Positions 43,088 through 51,511 of a DNA stretch of 64,000 nt are shown here, piece after piece. The notes under the pieces are model-generated. The model saw only the letters and a list, made by a program, of their open reading frames with translations. It did not search any database and was not told the DNA's origin. The stretch comes from Variovorax sp. OV700. Lineage in GTDB: Bacteria > Pseudomonadota > Gammaproteobacteria > Burkholderiales > Burkholderiaceae_C. The position numbers and the translations under genes were made by a program. Location: NCBI RefSeq assembly GCF_900099805.1, contig NZ_FNDR01000004.1, positions 186,001 through 250,000 of the forward strand, read 5' to 3'. The number at the start of each line of letters is the position of its first letter. The stretch's first letter is position 1.

Positions 43088-44293
43088 TCAGACCCGTTCC
43101 AGGATCACCGCAATGCCCTGACCCACGCCGATGCACATCGTGCACAGCGCGTAGCGGCCGCCGCCCTTGTGCAGCTGGTTGACCGCTGTGGTGGCCAGGC
43201 GCGCACCGCTGGCGCCGAGCGGGTGGCCAAGCGCAATGGCGCCGCCGTTGATGTTGACGCGCGGGTCGTTGTCCTGCAGGCCCAGCAGGCGCAGCACGGC
43301 AAGACCTTGCGCCGCGAAGGCTTCGTTGAGTTCGATCACGTCGATCTGGTCGATGGTGAGGCCGGTGAGGGCCAACACCTTCTGCGTGGCGGGCGCGGGG
43401 CCGATGCCCATTACGCGCGGCGCCACGCCGGCGGTGGCCATGCCGACCACGCGGGCGCGCGGCGTCAAGCCATGCTTGGCGGCGCTGGCTTCGTCGGCCA
43501 GCAGCAGTGCGCAGGCGCCGTCGTTCACGCCGCTGGCGTTGCCCGCCGTCACGGTGCCATCGGGACGCACCACGCCCTTGAGCCTGGCAAGCGACTCCAT
43601 GCTGGTTTCGCGCGGGTGCTCGTCCTTGTTGACGATGATGGCGTCGCCCTTTTTCTGGGGCACGCTCACGGGCACGATCTCGGCGTCGAAGAAGCCGGAC
43701 TTCTGCGATGCCACGGCGCGCAGCTGCGAGTTGAGCGCCATCAGGTCTTGGGCTTCACGCTCGATCTTGTAGTCGGTGGCCACGTTCTCGGCCGTCTCGG
43801 GCATCGAGTCGACGCCGTACTGCGCCTTCATGAGCTTGTTGACGAAGCGCCATCCGATGGTGGTGTCGTACACCGCGTTGTTGCGGCTGAAGGCGCTCTC
43901 GGCCTTGGGCATGACGAAGGGCGCGCGGCTCATGCTTTCGACGCCGCCAGCGATCATGAGGCCGGCTTCGCCGGCGCGGATGGCGCGGGCAGCCGTGCCC
44001 ACCGCGTCGAGGCCGGAACCGCACAGGCGGTTGATGGTGGCGCCGCCCAGTTCGAGCGGCAGGCCCGCCAGCAGCGCCGACATGCGCGCCACGTTGCGGT
44101 TGTCTTCGCCGGCCTGGTTGGCGCAGCCGTAGAGCACGTCGCCCACGGCTTGCCAGTCGACGTTCTTGTTGCGTTCCATGAGTGCGCGCAGCGGCACGGC
44201 GCCGAGGTCGTCGGCACGCACACTGCTGAGCGAGCCGCCGTAGCGGCCGAAGGGGGTGCGGACTGCGTCGCAGATGAATGCTTGGTTGGTCAT
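43088..44293 (-). CDS. pcaF: 3-oxoadipyl-CoA thiolase
   Basis: 401-residue thiolase that cleaves 3-oxoadipyl-CoA into succinyl-CoA and acetyl-CoA, the last step of the beta-ketoadipate pathway. It starts AFICDAVRTPFGRYGG, has the acylated Cys in INRLCGSGLDAVG (about residue 90), and the C-terminal catalytic segments NGGAIALGHPLGASGAR and CTMCIGVGQGIA. Directly downstream of pcaIJ on the same strand (42 bases), which fixes the assignment within the thiolase family. Confidence 0.93.
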   Translation of the reverse strand: MTNQAFICDAVRTPFGRYGGSLSSVRADDLGAVPLRALMERNKNVDWQAVGDVLYGCANQAGEDNRNVARMSALLAGLPLELGGATINRLCGSGLDAVGTAARAIRAGEAGLMIAGGVESMSRAPFVMPKAESAFSRNNAVYDTTIGWRFVNKLMKAQYGVDSMPETAENVATDYKIEREAQDLMALNSQLRAVASQKSGFFDAEIVPVSVPQKKGDAIIVNKDEHPRETSMESLARLKGVVRPDGTVTAGNASGVNDGACALLLADEASAAKHGLTPRARVVGMATAGVAPRVMGIGPAPATQKVLALTGLTIDQIDVIELNEAFAAQGLAVLRLLGLQDNDPRVNINGGAIALGHPLGASGARLATTAVNQLHKGGGRYALCTMCIGVGQGIAVILERV

Positions 44294-44335
44294 GGTGTGT
44301 CTCGTTGGAAGTGAATCGAACTCGGGAGTCCGCTT

Positions 44336-44992
44336 TTATGCGGCAATCGGCAATCCCACGAGCTTCTCGAGCTCCTCGCGGCTGAGCCCTTCGACCAGGT
44401 CGACGAGCTTCAAGCCTTCTGGCGTGCATTCGAGCGTGGCGAGGTCGGAGTACACGCGCTTGACGCAGCGGATGCCGGTGAGCGGATAGGTGCATTCCTT
44501 CACCAGTTTGCTCACGCCCTGCTTGGTGAGCAAGTCCATCATCACCCACGTCTGCTTGGCGCCGATGGCAAGGTCCATGGCACCTCCGACGGCGGGAATG
44601 GCGTCTTTCTCGCCGGTGTGCCAGTTGGCAAGGTCGCCCGTGCCCGACACCTGGAATGCGCCGAGCACGCAGATGTCGAGGTGCCCGCCGCGCATCATCG
44701 CGAAGCTGTCGGAGTGGTGAAAGAACGAGCCGCCCGGCAGCAGCGTGACGGGCTGCTTGCCGGCGTTGATGAGATCGTAGTCTTCTTCACCGGTGGCGGG
44801 CGCAGGGCCCATGCCGAGAATGCCGTTCTCGCTCTGCAGGATGACCTCGCGGCCTTTCGGCAGGTGGTTGGCCACCAGCGTGGGCTGGCCGATGCCCAGG
44901 TTGACGACGGCGCCGTCGAAGATGTCCTGCGCCACGCGGGCGGCGAGCTGGTCCTTGGTGCGACGTGTGTAGGTAGTGCTGCTCATGGTCAT
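44336..44992 (-). CDS. pcaJ: 3-oxoadipate CoA-transferase subunit B
   Basis: 218-residue beta subunit that transfers CoA from succinyl-CoA to 3-oxoadipate. The family segments VNLGIGQPTLVANHLP, the catalytic Glu in LQSENGILGMGP (about residue 52) and GGAMDLAIGAKQTWVMMDLLTKQG are present. The start overlaps the pcaI stop by four bases. An alternative ATG lies six bases further in. Confidence 0.93.
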   Translation of the reverse strand: MTMSSTTYTRRTKDQLAARVAQDIFDGAVVNLGIGQPTLVANHLPKGREVILQSENGILGMGPAPATGEEDYDLINAGKQPVTLLPGGSFFHHSDSFAMMRGGHLDICVLGAFQVSGTGDLANWHTGEKDAIPAVGGAMDLAIGAKQTWVMMDLLTKQGVSKLVKECTYPLTGIRCVKRVYSDLATLECTPEGLKLVDLVEGLSREELEKLVGLPIAA

Positions 44993-45690
44993 GCTGCCTT
45001 CTTGAAACCGCCGGCCTGGGTGGCGACGCGTTCGACGCGCACCACCTGGTGCACGAAGATGCCCGGAGTCACGATGGTCTCGGGGTCGAGGGTGCCGAGC
45101 TCGGCAATGTCGTGCACGGTGGCGATGGTCTTCTTCGAGGCCATGGCCATCACCGGGCCGAAGTTGCGTGCGGCCTTGCGGTAAACCAGGTTGCCCCAGC
45201 GGTCGCCGCGCTCGGCCTTGATGAGCGCCACGTCGCCATTGATGGGGTACTCGAGCACGTACTGCACGCCATCGATCTCGCGGGTTTCGCGGTTGCCCGC
45301 GAGCTGCGTGCCGTAGCCTGTGGGGCAGTAGAAGGCGCCAATGCCCGCGCCCGCGGCGCGAATGCGCTCGGCCAGGTTGCCCTGGGGCACGAGTTCGAGT
45401 TCGATCTTGCCGCTGCGGTAGAGCCCGTCGAACACCTGGCTGTCGGCCTGGCGCGGAAAGCTGCAGATGATCTTGCGCACACGCCCGGCCTTGAGCAGCG
45501 CGGCAAGGCCGGTTTCGCCGTTGCCGGCGTTGTTGTTGACCACAGTGAGATCCTTGGCGCCCTGCTCGACGAGACCGTCGATGAGTTCGCCGGGAATGCC
45601 GGCGGTGCCAAAGCCGCCGATGAGAACCGTGGCGCCGTCTTGGATGCCCGCAAGGGCATCGGCGACCGAGCGCGCGATCTTGTTGATCAT
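44989..45690 (-). CDS. pcaI: 3-oxoadipate CoA-transferase subunit A
   Basis: 233-residue alpha subunit partnering PcaJ. Recognisable segments are ATVLIGGFGTAGIPGELIDGL (CoA loop), LTVVNNNAGNGETGLAALL and the ending ETIVTPGIFVHQVVRVE. First gene of the pcaIJF operon and divergent from the IclR-type regulator. The short 5' region carries inverted repeats near 45778-45822. Confidence 0.93.
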   Translation of the reverse strand: MINKIARSVADALAGIQDGATVLIGGFGTAGIPGELIDGLVEQGAKDLTVVNNNAGNGETGLAALLKAGRVRKIICSFPRQADSQVFDGLYRSGKIELELVPQGNLAERIRAAGAGIGAFYCPTGYGTQLAGNRETREIDGVQYVLEYPINGDVALIKAERGDRWGNLVYRKAARNFGPVMAMASKKTIATVHDIAELGTLDPETIVTPGIFVHQVVRVERVATQAGGFKKAA

Positions 45691-45777
45691 GAAGCCTGTC
45701 TCCGGGAGTTGAAAAAGAAATCGAACCCTGCGAACAAACCGCCAAACAATCGCCCGATTCTGCGAACCGCAAAATTG

Positions 45778-45822
45778 TTCGTCTAAAGAACATTTGTTCG
45801 TATAATGAATTCTAAAGACGAA
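45778..45822. promoter_or_regulatory. pcaR/pcaI divergent promoter region with inverted repeats
   Basis: Arms TTCGTC (45778) and GACGAA (45817) flank a perfect palindrome GAACATTTGTTC (45788-45799) and a TATAAT hexamer at 45801-45806 that could be the -10 of the regulator gene on the plus strand. The arrangement fits an IclR/PcaR-type operator controlling both directions. Confidence 0.55.
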
Positions 45823-46616
45823 TGATCGATATGGCAACCCACACGACACCACCCGACACACCAGCCCCCGGCGACAGCTATGTGCAGTCGTTTGCGCGCG
45901 GCCTCCAGGTGATCCGTTCTTTCAGCGCAAGCGCGCCACGGCAGACGCTGAGCGAGGTGGCGGTCGCCAGCGGGCTCACGCGGGCCGGCGCGCGGCGCAT
46001 CCTGCTCACGCTGCAGACGCTCGGCTACGTCGTGACCGACGGCAAGCTCTTCACGCTCACGCCGCGCATCCTCGATCTGGGCTTTGCCTATCTCTCTTCG
46101 ATGCCGATATGGAACCGCGCCGAGCCGGTGATGGAAGCGCTGGTGCAGGAGGTGCAGGAGTCTTGCTCGGCCGCCGTGCTGGACGCGACCGACATCGTCT
46201 ATGTGATGCGCGTGCCGACGCAGAAGATCATGCGCATCAGCCTGGGCGTGGGCTCGCGGCTGCCGGCGTACTGCACGTCGCTCGGCCGCCTGCTGCTGGC
46301 CGACCTGGACGACGACGAAGTGCGCGCGCGGCTCGAAGCCTCGGAGCGCACAGCACTCACCAAGCACACGGTGACCGACGTCGACGCACTGATGGCCAAG
46401 GTGGCGCAGGCGCGCAAACAGCAGTGGTGCCTGGTGAACCAGGAGCTGGAAGAAGGCCTGATTTCAGTGGCCGCGCCCATCGTGAACCGCCAGGGCCGCA
46501 TGGTGGCCGCGCTCAACATCACCGGGCAGGCCAACCGCACCAACGCCAAGGTGATGCAGGAGACGATGCTGCCGGCGCTAGTGGATGCTGCGAAAAAAAT
46601 TTCGCGGTTGCTGTAA
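45822..46616 (+). CDS. pcaR: IclR family regulator of the beta-ketoadipate pathway (PcaR type)
   Basis: 264-residue regulator. The N-terminal winged helix (FARGLQVIRSFSASAPRQTLSEVAVASGLTRAGARRILLTLQTLGYV) and effector domain (CSAAVLDATDIVYVMRVPTQKIMRISLGVGSRLPAYCTSLGRLLLA, WCLVNQELEEGLISVAAPI) match PcaR/PobR/PcaU proteins. These respond to beta-ketoadipate or related acids. Divergent from pcaIJF. A second ATG at 45831 is equally possible; both would give a very short leader behind the TATAAT at 45801. Confidence 0.9.
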   Translation: MIDMATHTTPPDTPAPGDSYVQSFARGLQVIRSFSASAPRQTLSEVAVASGLTRAGARRILLTLQTLGYVVTDGKLFTLTPRILDLGFAYLSSMPIWNRAEPVMEALVQEVQESCSAAVLDATDIVYVMRVPTQKIMRISLGVGSRLPAYCTSLGRLLLADLDDDEVRARLEASERTALTKHTVTDVDALMAKVAQARKQQWCLVNQELEEGLISVAAPIVNRQGRMVAALNITGQANRTNAKVMQETMLPALVDAAKKISRLL

Positions 46617-46648
46617 TCGGAGCGATCCAATCCAGCGCACCCGCGGAA

Positions 46649-46720
46649 CCGGCTTTGCCGGGCCGCTGGGTGCGCCCCCCCAGTGGGGGGAGGCGCCGAA
46701 GGCGCTTCGGGGGGCGTCCT
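46649..46720. terminator. GC-rich hairpin array between convergent genes
   Basis: Three inverted repeats in tandem: CCGGC-TTT-GCCGG (46649-46661), CCCCCC-AGT-GGGGGG (46676-46690) and the GGCGCC/GGCGC-rich hairpin after it. It lies between the convergent pcaR and Bug genes, so a bidirectional terminator is likely. It has the look of a dispersed intergenic repeat. Confidence 0.55.
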
Positions 46721-47735
46721 AAACCTCGGAGTGGATGCCCTTCATGATGATCACGCCGCCCAGCCGCGCGGTATCGGCGCGCATGCGCTTGGCTAACGCG
46801 TCGGGCGTGCCAGGCTGCGCCTGCCAGCCGGTCTTCAGCAGCGCCTCGCTCACCTCGGGCGAGCCCATCGCCTCGACCAGCGCGGCATTGAGCTTGGCAA
46901 TGGCGGCCGGCTTCATGGCCGCGGGGGCGGCCAGCGCAGTCCAGATCTCCAGGTCGGCGCCGCGCACGTCGGCGTCGCGGATCGTGGGCAGTTCGTTGGC
47001 CAGCGGGCTGCGCTCAGGCGACGTCACGCCAATGGCCTTGATCTTGCCGGACTTCACATGCGGCATGGCCAGGCCGGGCGGCAGCAGCGCCAATTGGATC
47101 TCGCCCGCCAGCAGGCCGGCGATCACCTGAGGATTGCCCGTATAGGGCTTGTGCTGGGCCGTGATGGCGGCGCGGCTCTTGATGAGTTCCATGCCCAGGT
47201 GGCCCACGGTTCCCACGCCGGGCGTGCCGTACTTGCCGTTGCTGCCGAGGTTGCGCGTCCACAACAGCAGGTCGGCCGCGGTCTTGCCCGTGGCATTACC
47301 GGAAACCACCAGCACGAGCGGCGCGGTGCCAATCAGGCCGACCGGTGCAAAGTCTCTTTCCGGGTCGAAACCGAGCTTGGGATTGAGCAGCTTCGCAATG
47401 GTGAGGTTGCCGTTGATCAGTGCGCCGATGGTGTGGTCGTCGGCGGCCTTGGCCACCTGGTCGGCCACCAGATTGCCGCTGGCACCGGGTTTGTTCTCGA
47501 CCGTGACCGGCTGGCGCAGGATCTTCGACAGCGGCTCCGCGATGGCACGGGCTGCGAGGTCGGGCGAGGCCCCGGCGGGAAAGCCCACCAGGATGCGAAC
47601 GGGCTTGGTCGGCCATGCGGCGTCGCCGCCTGCAGCACTGGCGCCGGTGCGCTGTGCCCATGAGCCCGGTGCAAAAAGCGATGCGGCAACTGCTGCTGCG
47701 CCGCCTTCGAGCAGGCGGCGTTTGGTGATCTTCAA
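46719..47735 (-). CDS. Bug-family tripartite tricarboxylate transporter substrate-binding protein
   Basis: 338-residue periplasmic receptor with a twin-arginine-type signal (TKRRLLEGGAAAVAASLFA, cleavage near SWA-Q). Typical Bug segments are VRILVGFPAGASPDLAARAIAEPL, VENKPGASGNLVADQVAKA, YGTPGVGTVGHLGMELI and ELPTIRDADVRG. It is separate from the catabolic-operon receptor at 14715 and not closely similar to it. Adjacency to the pca genes may indicate an aromatic or dicarboxylic acid ligand, but nothing in the sequence shows it. Confidence 0.9.
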   Translation of the reverse strand: MKITKRRLLEGGAAAVAASLFAPGSWAQRTGASAAGGDAAWPTKPVRILVGFPAGASPDLAARAIAEPLSKILRQPVTVENKPGASGNLVADQVAKAADDHTIGALINGNLTIAKLLNPKLGFDPERDFAPVGLIGTAPLVLVVSGNATGKTAADLLLWTRNLGSNGKYGTPGVGTVGHLGMELIKSRAAITAQHKPYTGNPQVIAGLLAGEIQLALLPPGLAMPHVKSGKIKAIGVTSPERSPLANELPTIRDADVRGADLEIWTALAAPAAMKPAAIAKLNAALVEAMGSPEVSEALLKTGWQAQPGTPDALAKRMRADTARLGGVIIMKGIHSEV

Positions 47736-47868
47736 GATGACTCCAGAGAGGGAAAAACGAGGACGCTGTTTTCGTTGTACTTACATAACGTTACATGAGG
47801 ATGCTGCGTTGCGCAAGTGGGCGACCGTGGTTCAAGCGCCGCCTCGCTGGGCGAGAGCTCGCCGGGTC

Positions 47869-48618
47869 TTAGTTGAGGAGCCCCAGCCGCGTCGCCTGGT
47901 GAACCGCCTGCGTGCGCGACTTGACGGACAACTTGCGGTAGATGTTCTTGGCGTGGAACTCGATCGTGTTGACGGAAAGGTACACCGCTTCGGCGATCTC
48001 TCGGTTGGTCCAGCCTTGAGCGATGAACCGGAGCACTTTCAGTTCGCGCGGCGACAGCAACGGGGCTTCGGCTCGCGGTTTCGCGCCAGCCGGTGAGGTC
48101 TGATCAATGCCCGGTTTCGAACGCGCCGAGGCGGCAATCGATCCAAGCATCCGGCGCGCGATGCGTGAGTCCATTGGCGCACCGCCGCGTTCGATGGAAC
48201 GCAGCAGGAACGCAATTGCGGCATCGTCGGCTCCAGTCAGCAAGTAACCTATGGCACCGGCGGAAATGGCAGAACTCACGAGATCGTCATCGTCGGTTTC
48301 GGACATGGCCACCGTCTCGATGTGCGGGCAAGTCTGCTGCACATGAAGAATCAGCGACAAACCGTCGCAGGCTGGCTCAGACAGGCCGACGAACATCAAT
48401 GTAAACGCCCGACCGGCCAACATTTCGAAGGCTTGCGCCCTGGTGAACGCCATTGCCACGCACGCGGCTGGCGCCACCGCGGCGAGGATGTCTCGCATTC
48501 GATCGGACACGCTCCGGTTGCCTTCGACGATGAGAACGGCACCATGCCTGGCCGCGTCGACCGGCCTGACCGCTTCACACCACCGGAAGGTAGCGGCATC
48601 GACAAGCAGCGCGCTCAT
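47869..48618 (-). CDS. LuxR-family regulator with a degenerate receiver domain
   Basis: 249-residue NarL-like architecture: receiver-like domain (about 25-145) and LuxR helix-turn-helix (LLSPRELKVLRFIAQGWTNREIAEAVYLSVNTIEFHAKNIYRKLSVKSRTQAV). The receiver lacks the usual phosphorylation residues: the acidic pair reads EG (32-33), the phospho-Asp position is Gly78 and the conserved Lys is Thr128 (GYLLTGADD). It therefore probably acts without phosphorylation. Divergent from the glycan locus across about 700 bases and a candidate regulator of it. In-frame starts upstream to 48711 exist but look non-coding. Confidence 0.82.
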   Translation of the reverse strand: MSALLVDAATFRWCEAVRPVDAARHGAVLIVEGNRSVSDRMRDILAAVAPAACVAMAFTRAQAFEMLAGRAFTLMFVGLSEPACDGLSLILHVQQTCPHIETVAMSETDDDDLVSSAISAGAIGYLLTGADDAAIAFLLRSIERGGAPMDSRIARRMLGSIAASARSKPGIDQTSPAGAKPRAEAPLLSPRELKVLRFIAQGWTNREIAEAVYLSVNTIEFHAKNIYRKLSVKSRTQAVHQATRLGLLN

Positions 48619-48880
48619 CGCCCACCCCGCGCCAGGCATTGGATGGTGTTCGCGGACACGCGATGGATGGCGAAGATCGGGTTGGGCACGAGCACCTCCT
48701 CTCGGCTGCACTTGGCAGGCCTCGGTTGACTTTTGTCTTAAACATCGCAGGAACGATGCCTAGTCAACACCCGTGATCGGCCATTTGGTCCTCAAGGCAT
48801 GTAGAACTTTGATTTCATTGAGAAATCGTGTCCTGGCAAGGTGCATTCGCCACCTTTCCAGAGGCCTTCCGGGGCGTTCT

Positions 48881-48911
48881 GTTACGTATTCGCATCTGAC
48901 TTTGTTACGTA
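48881..48911. promoter_or_regulatory. Direct repeat of GTTACGTA
   Basis: Two identical octamers at 48881-48888 and 48904-48911. GTTACGTA is itself partly palindromic (TACGTA). The spacing is about two helical turns, suitable for a dimeric activator such as the adjacent LuxR-type protein. Inference only. Confidence 0.35.
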
Positions 48912-49209
48912 GCGCGGCGGCCGTTTTCGAGCGTCGGGAAGGGCATGCAGCGGTTGAGCATCCGACCTTCTGCGACGACTAACTGCGTGTCTCCATTCAG
49001 TTTTTTAGATCCAAAGGAGCAGACATGCACCTTCGCTTCTGGCCGCTGATTGATAACTACGGAAACCAGTGATGTTCACGGAGGCGCCGGATTCTTAGTA
49101 TCGGTTGCACTGCGTAACTTAATGAATCCGTCTTACATACCTTATGTAACAGGCCCTTGCGGGTTCTGAAGCTTCAGGGGTCCGGGACAGCAGAAAGGAA
49201 CGCAAATGG

Positions 49210-49251
49210 ATTACTTGGATTTCCCCCGCTCTGGCCGGCAAATCCAGTAAT
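49210..49251. promoter_or_regulatory. Hairpin upstream of the epimerase gene
   Basis: ATTACT(T)GGATTT pairs with AAATCCAGTAAT, 12 base pairs with a single bulged base and a 17-base GC-rich loop. It ends 46-64 bases before the possible start codons of the first glycan gene, so it would lie in the leader RNA. There is no T-run, so it is not an ordinary terminator. Confidence 0.45.
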
Positions 49252-49314
49252 AACAACAGCTTATCGAGTGCGGCCGGCCTCCAGCGCACTCTCACGATGA
49301 GGATCGCTTCGTCC

Positions 49315-50271
49315 ATGAATTCTTTAAACGGGACAAAAGTCTTGGTGCTGGGTGGACGGGGCTTTCTCGGACGCAACCTCATTGATCTGCTTTTGCGCGA
49401 TGGTGCGTCCGTCAGAACCTTCGACCGTCCGACTTCTTCCTCTGCCGATCGTTGCGCTTTCGCCGGAAAAGTCGAGGAATTCGAGGGGAACTTCATCGAC
49501 GGGCAGGGTCTACCAGCGGCGCTCGACAAGGTCGATCTGGTCTACCACCTCATCAGCACCACAGTCCCGAGTGGTTCGAACGCCGATCCGATCGGCGATG
49601 TGAACAGCAATCTCGCCGGAACCTTGCGCCTGCTCAAGGCGATGTCGACCGCAGGCGTCAACCGCCTCGTCTATGCGTCCTCGGGCGGAACGGTCTACGG
49701 AAATCCTTGCGTGCTCCCAGTTCCGGAATGGCATGCGCTCCAACCGATCAGTTCCTACGGCGTGGTCAAGGTCGCCATCGAGAACTATCTCCACCTGCAT
49801 TCCGAACTCAACGGCCTCAAGGCCAACGTGCTCCGGATATCGAACCCTTATGGAATGCACCAGAGGCGCATTGGCGCCCAGGGCGTGATCGCGACCTTTC
49901 TCCACAAGCTGATGAATTCGGAGCCTATCGAGATCTGGGGCGACGGTTCGGCCGTTCGGGACTACATTTATGTCGCCGACGTCGCCCGAGCACTGCTTCT
50001 TGCAGGATGCAACCAGAAATCGGGGACCTTCAACATCGGCAGCGGCATCGGCCATAGCCTCAATGAGGTGCTTCGCATCCTGTGCGAGCAGACAGGCCTG
50101 GAAACCGAGGTCCGGTACTTGCCGCATCGAAAATTCGATGTCACGCAAACGTTTCTCGACATCGAACGCGCCCGGGAGGAACTCGGCTGGAACCCCTTCT
50201 ACACACTGGAAGAGGGCTGCGCCCGTTTCTGCCAACTGATGGAGCGGGCTCGCGAGCCGGCGCTTCTCTGA
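49315..50271 (+). CDS. NAD-dependent epimerase/dehydratase (nucleotide-sugar type)
   Basis: 318-residue extended SDR. NAD motif VLVLGGRGFLGRNL (about 8-21), catalytic Ser-Ser in YASSGGTVYG and YxxxK in SSYGVVKVAIENYL are present, as are DYIYVADVARAL and the C-terminal DIERAREELGWNP. The GG(R)GFLG variant and overall length fit UDP-glucose 4-epimerase-like enzymes. First gene of the glycan locus. An upstream ATG at 49297 would add six residues. Confidence 0.9.
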   Translation: MNSLNGTKVLVLGGRGFLGRNLIDLLLRDGASVRTFDRPTSSSADRCAFAGKVEEFEGNFIDGQGLPAALDKVDLVYHLISTTVPSGSNADPIGDVNSNLAGTLRLLKAMSTAGVNRLVYASSGGTVYGNPCVLPVPEWHALQPISSYGVVKVAIENYLHLHSELNGLKANVLRISNPYGMHQRRIGAQGVIATFLHKLMNSEPIEIWGDGSAVRDYIYVADVARALLLAGCNQKSGTFNIGSGIGHSLNEVLRILCEQTGLETEVRYLPHRKFDVTQTFLDIERAREELGWNPFYTLEEGCARFCQLMERAREPALL

Positions 50272-50293
50272 GCGGGCATCACAAGGCTTCGCA

Positions 50294-51511
50294 ATGCTTT
50301 TCGACAACGCACCAGTGGTACTGGAGGAACGTGGGAGCACTGAGCCAGGTGAATGCATGTGGCCTCAAGACCACGGCCCACGCAATGCAAAGACATCCGG
50401 GGCTCCCATCTATGTAACCCAGCCGGTCCTTCCGCCACTCGACGAGTTCTTGCCTTACCTGCGCGAAATCTGGGACAGCAAGATACTTACCAACGGCGGC
50501 CCTTTCCATGAGCGACTCGAGGCTGCGCTGTGCGAATACCTCGGCGTCGAGCACATATCGCTCTTCACCAATTGCACGATCGGGCTGGTCACCGCACTGC
50601 AGGCCCTGCGAGTGTCCGGGGAAGTCATCACCACGCCCTACTCGTTCACCGCGACCGCGCATTCCCTCTTGTGGAACCGCATCAAGCCGGTATTCGTCGA
50701 CATCGATCCCCATACGCTCAACCTCGATCCGGCGCGGATCGAAGCGGCGATAACGCCCGCTACCAGCGCCATCATGCCTGTCCATTGCTATGGACATCCC
50801 TGCGATGTCGAGGCGATCGAGAAGATCGCACGGGCGCACGGACTGAAGGTGATCTATGACGCCGCCCACGCCTTCGGTGTGCAACTGCACAGCGGCAGCC
50901 TTCTCAAGCACGGTGACCTGTCCGTGCTGAGCTTTCATGCCACCAAGGTCTTCAATACGTTCGAAGGCGGCGCCATCGTGTCACCCGATGCGCAAACCAA
51001 ACGCCATATCGACCAATTGAAGAACTTCGGCTTCGTCGACGAAGTCACGGTGGTCACGCCAGGCATCAACGGCAAGATGAGCGAGTTCAATGCCGCACTC
51101 GGCCTTCTGCAGTTGCGCGAAGTGAATCAGGCAATTGCCAGGCGCGGCGAGATCGACGCGCGATACAGGCAAGGGTTGCGTGCGGTCGAGGGCATCCACT
51201 GCATCGGAAATGCGGGCGAACGCATTGCGAACCACGCCTACTTTCCGGTACTTGTTCGGCCGGAGTACCCGCTTGCGCGCGACGAGCTCTACGCGATGCT
51301 GCAGGCAAACGACATCCACACTCGGCGCTACTTCTACCCGCTTGTGAGCAGTTTCGAGATGTACCGCGATCTGCCTTCGGCTCAGCCGAGCGGGCTGCCG
51401 GTGGCACACAAGGCGGCAGAAGAGGTGATCTGCCTGCCGATCTACCCCGCGCTTTCCAACGCGGATGTGGACCGCATCATCGCCATCTTGCAACAGGCTG
51501 GATCGCAGTGA
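50294..51511 (+). CDS. DegT/DnrJ/EryC1/StrS family sugar aminotransferase
   Basis: 405-residue PLP-dependent enzyme that aminates nucleotide-keto-sugars. It has LTNGGPFHERLEAALCEYLGVEHISLFTNCTIGLVTALQAL, the PLP-contact Asp in VIYDAAHAFGV and the Schiff-base Lys in SFHATKVFNTFEGG (about residue 217). NGKMSEFNAALGLLQL follows. The first 35 residues are atypical and an internal ATG at 50357 may be used. It directly follows the epimerase and would act on a keto-sugar made in the same pathway. Confidence 0.9.
   Translation: MLFDNAPVVLEERGSTEPGECMWPQDHGPRNAKTSGAPIYVTQPVLPPLDEFLPYLREIWDSKILTNGGPFHERLEAALCEYLGVEHISLFTNCTIGLVTALQALRVSGEVITTPYSFTATAHSLLWNRIKPVFVDIDPHTLNLDPARIEAAITPATSAIMPVHCYGHPCDVEAIEKIARAHGLKVIYDAAHAFGVQLHSGSLLKHGDLSVLSFHATKVFNTFEGGAIVSPDAQTKRHIDQLKNFGFVDEVTVVTPGINGKMSEFNAALGLLQLREVNQAIARRGEIDARYRQGLRAVEGIHCIGNAGERIANHAYFPVLVRPEYPLARDELYAMLQANDIHTRRYFYPLVSSFEMYRDLPSAQPSGLPVAHKAAEEVICLPIYPALSNADVDRIIAILQQAGSQ

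Larger units (their letters stand above)
48619..49314. other. Long non-coding region between the LuxR-type gene and the glycan locus
   Basis: About 700 bases, AT-richer than its surroundings, with no convincing gene. Contents I can see: a direct repeat GTTACGTA at 48881 and 48904 (23-base period), an inverted repeat TTACAT/ATGTAA at 49133-49149, and a strong hairpin at 49210-49251. Probably the control region for the glycan genes. Confidence 0.6.

Noticed and set aside
45788..45799. Palindrome GAACATTTGTTC as a LexA-type box
   Set aside because: The spacing and centre do not match a CTG-N10-CAG or GAAC-N4-GTTC SOS context in this lineage with certainty, and its position in the pcaI/pcaR divergent promoter fits an IclR operator better.
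48773..48982. 69-codon plus-strand frame in the long gap before the glycan locus
   Set aside because: No ribosome-binding site, no recognisable sequence and AT-rich composition unlike coding neighbours; treated as non-coding.
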